Below the pieces are notes generated by a model, which was not told where the DNA came from, made no database searches, and was given only the letters and a program-made list of their open reading frames with translations. From Symsagittifera roscoffensis (taxonomy: Eukaryota; Xenacoelomorpha; Acoela; Convolutidae): a DNA stretch of 60,000 nucleotides. The DNA lies in the NCBI RefSeq assembly GCF_963678635.1, contig NC_087065.1, forward strand, positions 5,419,209-5,479,208, written 5' to 3'. Positions 54,754-60,000 of the stretch are shown here, piece after piece. A program made the translations under genes and the position numbers. How positions within the stretch are numbered: the stretch's first letter is position 1; each line of letters begins with the position of its first letter.

Positions 54754-55565
54754 GGGGAAAATAATAACTCGGTCCAATTTTAAAAATGATGGGTTTTCAT
54801 AATCTAGGACTGTTCCATTAAAGCGAGTTTAAAGTATTTGCTAGACATTAATGTAACATCATACACTTTTTTGAACAAGTTGATTTGGTTTCATTCCATT
54901 TTGAATCCAATTAAAATGATTATGAAGGACTACAATTTGCAAAGTTAATTGCAAAACAAGAAAAAGAAAATAATTTAGTTATGCTCTGCTTGAGCTCTAA
55001 ACTATTTGTATTCTAAAGAATTTTGCACCTGGGACACGGTCGTACAAAAACCTCATATTCTTCATATCTCTCCCACACATTTTCCAGAGTCAATTATCAA
55101 TTTTCTTAGATTCTGATTGCAAAAATTTTACCATTTACGCCGGACAAGACGCTTACTGGGAATAAAGGGCCCTTTTTAATTCTGTGCTAGAAAAAAAACA
55201 AAGTTTAGTAATAAATATACTTTACCACAATTTTTTAGCCCTCGAATCTGCGAATCTGTTTAAAAAAATTCTAGAAAATATTGTGTCGTATTGACATATT
55301 GCTTTTGCCGAATAATTGAGTCCGTGCTCGGTCGCCTTATATTTTGGTCCTTTTGGAAACGATCAAGTCTGAGAATTGAATATATTTTTGAAGGAAATTG
55401 ATGAGAAAAATGAGAATGAAAACTAGTAGATGAAAAACTAGTAAATGTAAATTCAACTGCTGGTGAGTTGGCGTCAAGCTTTATTTTAATAGATTATCCT
55501 GCTATTTCAGCTTAGGGATAAAATTGGAACAAAAAGATAGAATGGAAAAGAAAATTGTGCTCTTT
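54754..55565. other. Non-coding, no gene seen
   Basis: Unique A/T-rich DNA after the duplication, with no exon supported. Confidence 0.4.
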
Positions 55566-55935
55566 CAAAAAAAGAAGACTGCTCGTATACTGGGCAATAT
55601 CTTTAATGTTCCAACTGCTCCTCACTCCATATCGAATGGTTTATGGAAAAAATATTATTGAAAAACTATAAATCTTGGACAATGTCAAAGACTAATTGAG
55701 AAAGTTGTAGTCGTACGAAATAAGACACCGTTTAGCTGGCCTCAATTCATTTCGGAACAATTTTGTTGTGCGGGGTAAATCGCCACGCAGAAAAATTCAT
55801 GTTACAGTTTCAGCATTATGAATAGAATCTTCAAAGCGCCCAGAAATTAGCCCAAAAAATGGCCAAATTAGCAACTTTCAAACTCCCATAATTTTGTAAA
55901 TAATGATCGGAAGTAAATTATTTTTCTTTAAATTT
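55566..55935. repeat. Dispersed repeat family, inverted copy
   Basis: Begins AAGACTGCTCGTATACTGGGC, the inverted end motif, and runs through 'ggcctcaattcatttcggaacaa' and 'ttttgtaaataatgatc', which are reverse matches to 42720-43590. Confidence 0.65.
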
Positions 55936-56127
55936 GATTTCAGAGAGTCGATATCTTCAATGAGACCTAAAAACAGTATTGAAAACTAATATTTCGATCG
56001 CAGAAATATGACTGATAGAAAAACCATCCCAAGCATAAATAATCCGTTTTTTTACGATATTCGGTAAAACAAAAATCATATTTTGTTACATTTTGAAATC
56101 AACTCAATAAACAGTAATTCCAAGCCC

Positions 56128-56206
56128 ATCATATATCTATATATATGCCCATCATATATCTATATAGATATATGATACCCATCATATATCTATATATACA
56201 TATATG
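56128..56206. repeat. (catcatatatctatata) repeat with palindrome
   Basis: Three copies of 'ccatcatatatctatata' with an internal inverted stretch (atcatatatctatatagatatatgat, 26 bp, about 56151-56176) that can form a near-perfect hairpin. Confidence 0.75.
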
Positions 56207-57013
56207 CAATCAATTGGACGTAAAAACTGTTCCTGCAACTAAATCTTATCAAAATATCGAAACAAGACCCCAATGAGTACCGCTATTGTGTACTCGTATC
56301 TCAAAAAAAGACCTCAAAGAAGGTCTGATGAAATTTTGCAGTTAGCCAATATACTCATCAAAATAATGAACTGAGTCTATAATGAACTTCAGTTGTTAAA
56401 GGAGGTCATTTTAAAATCACAGAATCGAGTTAGGGGATAATTATTCTGGATATTGTTACCAACCGATACCAAATGGCATATTCATTTAAAGTTTTGTAGC
56501 TTTTTTTACTAAAGAAAGTTTGCTAAAGAAGTTTCTTTTTTTATCAAAGAATTGGTTTTTTCGAGCTTTTGAAATAAGGTGATGATTTGAACTTTTAGGG
56601 CTCGTGATTAGGTGGTAAAAAAGAGCTTCTGAGTTTGGAAGTGGTAATTTGACGCGCAAACTATTCTAAAAAAGAGTGTGCAAAAATTTGCAAAAACGTT
56701 TTTTCATTATTTTTAGTTTTCATTATTTTCATTTTTTTTTGAAGTTGTTAATTATCACAACCCGGGTTGAAGTCCCACCGTTAATTTTTACTATCCCAGT
56801 AATTGCTTATTACTATCTCTGTACTATCCCAGTAATTGCTTTTTTCCAAGGCTGTTTCTTGTAAAATTCAGAAGTTACTGCATAGCTAAAGCAGCGATAT
56901 TTCAGAGCTATTTCAAAAATCAGCTCCAAAACTTGAAATTTTTTAGAACTCATTCTGGTAGTGTTCAAATGATAGCGTGAGTTAATAATAATTATAACTA
57001 GTGTAAATCCAAG

Positions 57014-57060
57014 TTCTCGTGGCGCAGAAGTAGCATAATTATTGCGGGATCGAACCCCGG
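57014..57060 (+). repeat. tRNA-like fragment with a deleted centre
   Basis: TGGCGCAGAAGTAGC (D-arm/A-box-like) and GGGATCGAACCCCGG (T-arm/B-box-like) are only about 14 bp apart, so the anticodon arm is missing. It is a SINE or tRNA-pseudogene remnant. Confidence 0.5.
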
Positions 57061-58682
57061 TATTTTACTAATTTTGCTCGCTTTGATAGGCTTTTTATTG
57101 CTGTTTCATTGCTGAAAATTGGCCAATTTAGCGATAATCTATCGATAAATTTTGCTATTGAGGCAATGAACATCGATAATTCATCAATGGTGATCTCTGT
57201 TTTTTTTCATGGCTTATTTGCAATGTGAACTCAACACGGGAAGTCGCAAGGGCATGCATCATCATTCATGTTGGTTGCTTGATTTTGAGTTAAAGAAAAC
57301 AAAACCAACGAGTGAATCCTTTTCATGAGCAACGACAAGTACAGTACTATAAGATCAAGTAGTAAAAAGAGAGAGCTTTAATTACAAGACAAGCGTTTGT
57401 TAAAAAAGAGTGGCCCAATTTTCGTGATTTATAGATGAAAGATATTAATGACAGGTATTTTGTAAATGGGATGGATTCAAAAGTTTGAAATTTATCAAAA
57501 AGCTCAACATATCCTTTTTTATCTCGATTACGGAGTTGAATTTCAGTAAAACTTCAAAATTTTAGTAAAAAAATGATCAGTTTCATCATATCGTTGTAAA
57601 ATATATCCCATTTTTGGCTGTAGCTAATGAAGATGATTCGTGAGATTTCCAATACCTCCATAGCTCAATGAGTTTGAATAAACATGGCCATGTCACTGAA
57701 TTTTCTTGATATTCTACCCAAAAAAAAAGAAAAAAAAAATTTTTTTTATTGAAAAAGGCTACTTACTCAATTTTCTAAAAACCTCATAATCGGAGACTTT
57801 TCAAACACTTTTCACATTCATTAAAAATCACGGATATCATATAATTCCCTTTTCTGTATATGCTTCACAAGTACTTTTGGTAAATACGGGTTGATTATCC
57901 GATGTTTCTTTAAAAAACACGGGCCCAGATTGTACTTTTTTTCAGACTACTGCGACAAAATCTGAATTCGTTTTAGAAATTCAATCAGCTGTTGTTTGGT
58001 CAAACTGTTTAATCGATCAATAAATTCAACAATCAACTCGTTGCGAGCTGAGAGACTATAGAGCAAACATGCATAATGGGTTCAAAATGGATCCAAATCT
58101 TAACCCACAGAGTGTTTAGCATTTGAAATATGCGAATTAACTAAGGCGTATTACTCAAGCGACACTAAGCTCTTGGTAACTTCATGGTAACTTTTCGATG
58201 GTAAGATCTTGATACTCTTGCCAATGAAGTTTGCTCTTTCATATAGTTAGCTTTCGGTTTCCTATGAGCTGACGAAACTCAAAGCTCTTATGCAAAGTCG
58301 AATTCTGACAAGCATCACGTTGAAACCTTAACCAACATTCACAATTGAATCTTATCACAAATTATCAGAGCTTGTTCAATTCGGGGCTTTAAAATCGCAC
58401 GCACGCCAAGCTAATAAGAAAACTACATCCTAGGTTAGAAATGAAATCAATCAAATAATTGAAATTTTATCAAAATTCCACTGAACACTGAAACTAAAAC
58501 TAACCACTGATTAGCAAACCTTGAAACTGATTAAACATCATTTTATTACACCTAGGAGACTTTATATCTTGTTATAATTTTGTATTCGAGGCGAAACTGA
58601 TGCATTGGTTACAATACGTATAGAATCGATCAAACTTATTTTTTAATTCTTCGTGTGACCTTTCGGTAACTTTTTGGGAACG
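57061..58682. other. Intergenic region upstream of the innexin gene
   Basis: No exon is visible. The promoter and any upstream 5' UTR exon of the innexin gene should lie here, but no clear TATA or initiator signal can be assigned. Confidence 0.45.
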
Positions 58683-59234
58683 ATGGCTGAACAGTTTGCC
58701 CGGTTTGTTCGGGGCATTGACCTCGGACAAGAGGGCGACGGAATCGACCGGCTTCATTTCGGCAGGACTCCCATGGTCTGCATGTTCTTCAGCGGGTTCC
58801 TTGTCCTCATCAAGTACATGCAGATCCGACCTATGCTTTGCTGGGTTCCTTACGAGTTCACGAATGACAATTGGGTCGAATACGCAACGTATTATTGTTA
58901 CGTTTCGAACACGTTTTTGCCTGCGAGTAAAGACGTCTTCGCGTACGAGACTATTAATGAAATCGAGTCAGGTGATGTCGTGTGGTTGAGATACTACCAA
59001 TGGGTTCCTTTGATCTTCATCTCGGTCGCCATCATCTTCTACCTCCCCCGACTCTTGTGGCAAGGAGTCTTGGAATCGGAGGGTATCAACATAACTGCGA
59101 TGGTCAGGAGTGTGAATGGATTCGAGTCTGCTCTCAATTCTCAGAATCGAGACAAGCAGATCAGTTTTCTGGCTAAGTACATGCTGGCTCATTTCAAGTC
59201 TAAGAAGAAGACAACTGGAAACAGCGCATTGAAG
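58683..59234 (+). CDS. Innexin, first coding exon (gap-junction channel subunit, 5' part)
   Basis: ATG at 58683 has a good context (A at -3, G at +4). The protein begins MAEQFARFV and shows innexin hallmarks in order: an N-terminal DGIDRLHF stretch; TM1 (PMVCMFFSGFLVLIKYM); the first extracellular loop with two Cys (MLCWVP and YYCYV); and the signature YYQWV at the start of TM2 (PLIFISVAIIFYLPRLLW). A cytoplasmic loop (LESEGINI, then basic KSKKK) follows. Base composition is much richer in G+C than the surroundings. The frame runs to TAA at 59247-59249, but the family continues to TM3/TM4, so the exon must end before it. The donor is uncertain: candidates include AAG|GTTGTT at about 59234 and others that fit the phase of the next exon better. 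Innexins form gap-junction hemichannels in the plasma membrane of invertebrates. Confidence 0.9.
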
Positions 59235-59867
59235 GTTGTTATCACTTAAATAACCTTCTGTCTTCGTAAGAACTCATTTAAAAATGTCCGAGGAGTTCAA
59301 TTAGCCTGAGAGTCTATAAAGGGGCAATTTTGGTCACTCACAAAATGGCGAATATGACAAAGCAGTCTTCTACCACTCTAAGCAGCTTTAAATTTCCAAA
59401 ACATTGACATAAGAGTCATTTCCTCGAAAAAAAGCGGTGCATTAAAAACTATGACACAAAGCTGAAAGTTTTTGGGATGAATAGCAAAGGAATTTTTTGA
59501 GGAGTCGCAAAGGAGTCGAAAAACCACAGCTCTGAATAAGGCTATTAGTCAAACAATTTCCTGGTCAAAAAACGATCATTTTATCATGTTACTTTGCTTC
59601 ATGTGTTTTCAAATAGTTTCATTTTGTAAAACTTTGTTAGTTTCATTATACAACTTAGATCTCTGGTCACCGCCTCCCTAATGCAAAAAGGGTGAAGCGT
59701 GGAATTTGTTTCTAGACAAAAAATTTCGTATATACTCAACGATTGAATTAGTTCTTCATAGGTGGTGATTATTTGATACTAGGTACCGCCGGGGACATAC
59801 TTAACTAGATTTCATAATTTAAGTCTTCTGAGAATGTTCTAGAAGTGTCTTGGCAAAGTGTGTTTCT
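59235..59867 (+). other. Innexin intron
   Basis: A/T-rich and non-coding between two innexin exons. It contains a strong-looking donor (TTC|GTAAGA, about 59266) that lies 17 nt after the in-frame stop and so cannot be the coding donor in this frame. The acceptor is probably GTTTCTTCTCGAG, ending near 59874. Confidence 0.55.
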
Positions 59868-59874
59868 TCTCGAG

Positions 59875-60000
59875 GAGTGACGCCTCCTATGTTGGGAGGA
59901 TGTACCTGCTCCTCAAACTCCTCCAGGTGTCCGTCTCCATCGGGGTCCTCTTCATCATGAATCTCTGGCTGGACGGATTCCACTTTTATGGCATCAATGT
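59875..60000 (+). CDS. Innexin, second exon (partial, cut by window end)
   Basis: Open through the window end. It translates to SDASYVGRMYLLLKLLQ followed by a hydrophobic run (VSVSIGVLFIMNLWL) and DGFHFYGIN. This matches the position and pattern of innexin TM3 (a Y..L..L.KLL motif followed by a hydrophobic span and F.FYG). G+C-rich like the first exon. The remaining extracellular loop, TM4 and C-terminus lie beyond the window. Confidence 0.85.

Noticed and set aside
58696-58989. Alternative plus-strand frame overlapping innexin
   Set aside because: It is a shadow of the G+C-rich innexin exon and has no family features.

Overview
The window is eukaryotic, A+T-rich, gene-poor DNA from an invertebrate animal, most likely a nematode. 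The grounds are an innexin (invertebrate gap-junction) gene at the right edge, short introns with TTTCAG-type acceptors, a titin/UNC-89-like immunoglobulin exon, and a Ty3-type retroelement. The species cannot be named from this sequence.

Layout. 1-7320 is non-coding and repeat-rich: A/T palindromes, two minisatellite blocks that look bounded by inverted ends (about 1788-3470), a degenerate array of about 70 bp units (about 3670-5690), and a short hAT-type MITE inserted in that array with a clean 8-bp target duplication. 7321-26240 is one complete, minus-strand LTR retroelement of 18,920 bp, with two 410-bp LTRs that look identical and a 4-bp target duplication (GCAT). 26241-46435 is again non-coding: a 708-bp inverted-repeat MITE, several further MITE families, tandem arrays, a (GT)n tract, and only weak exon candidates. 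46436-54753 is a tandem duplication of about 4.15 kb. Each copy carries one immunoglobulin-like terminal exon preceded by a tRNA-derived SINE-like unit and followed by an array of TTTCAGATCTGAAA palindromes. 54754-58682 is intergenic. 58683 to the window end holds the first exon of an innexin gene, an intron, and the start of the next exon (cut by the window).

The retroelement is the most notable object. Read on the minus strand it runs: 5' LTR; tRNA primer-binding site; a leader with internal repeats and a small Arg-rich ORF; a 155-aa very basic ORF; a 2740-aa single-frame Gag-Pol (Gag, CCHC knuckle, protease, RT, RNase H, DD35E integrase, GPY/F); two small hydrophobic ORFs; a 377-codon Pro/Ser/Gln-rich frame with almost no Met; an envelope-type glycoprotein frame interrupted by one in-frame TAA; a 601-aa ORF I do not recognise; a 3' UTR with a candidate 79-nt intron; 3' LTR. 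Downstream ORFs are packed with ATGA stop/start overlaps and a 13-nt overlap, an arrangement more like a compact virus than an ordinary retrotransposon. The identical LTRs suggest a recent insertion. It may be an endogenous retrovirus-like (errantivirus-like) element with several accessory genes.
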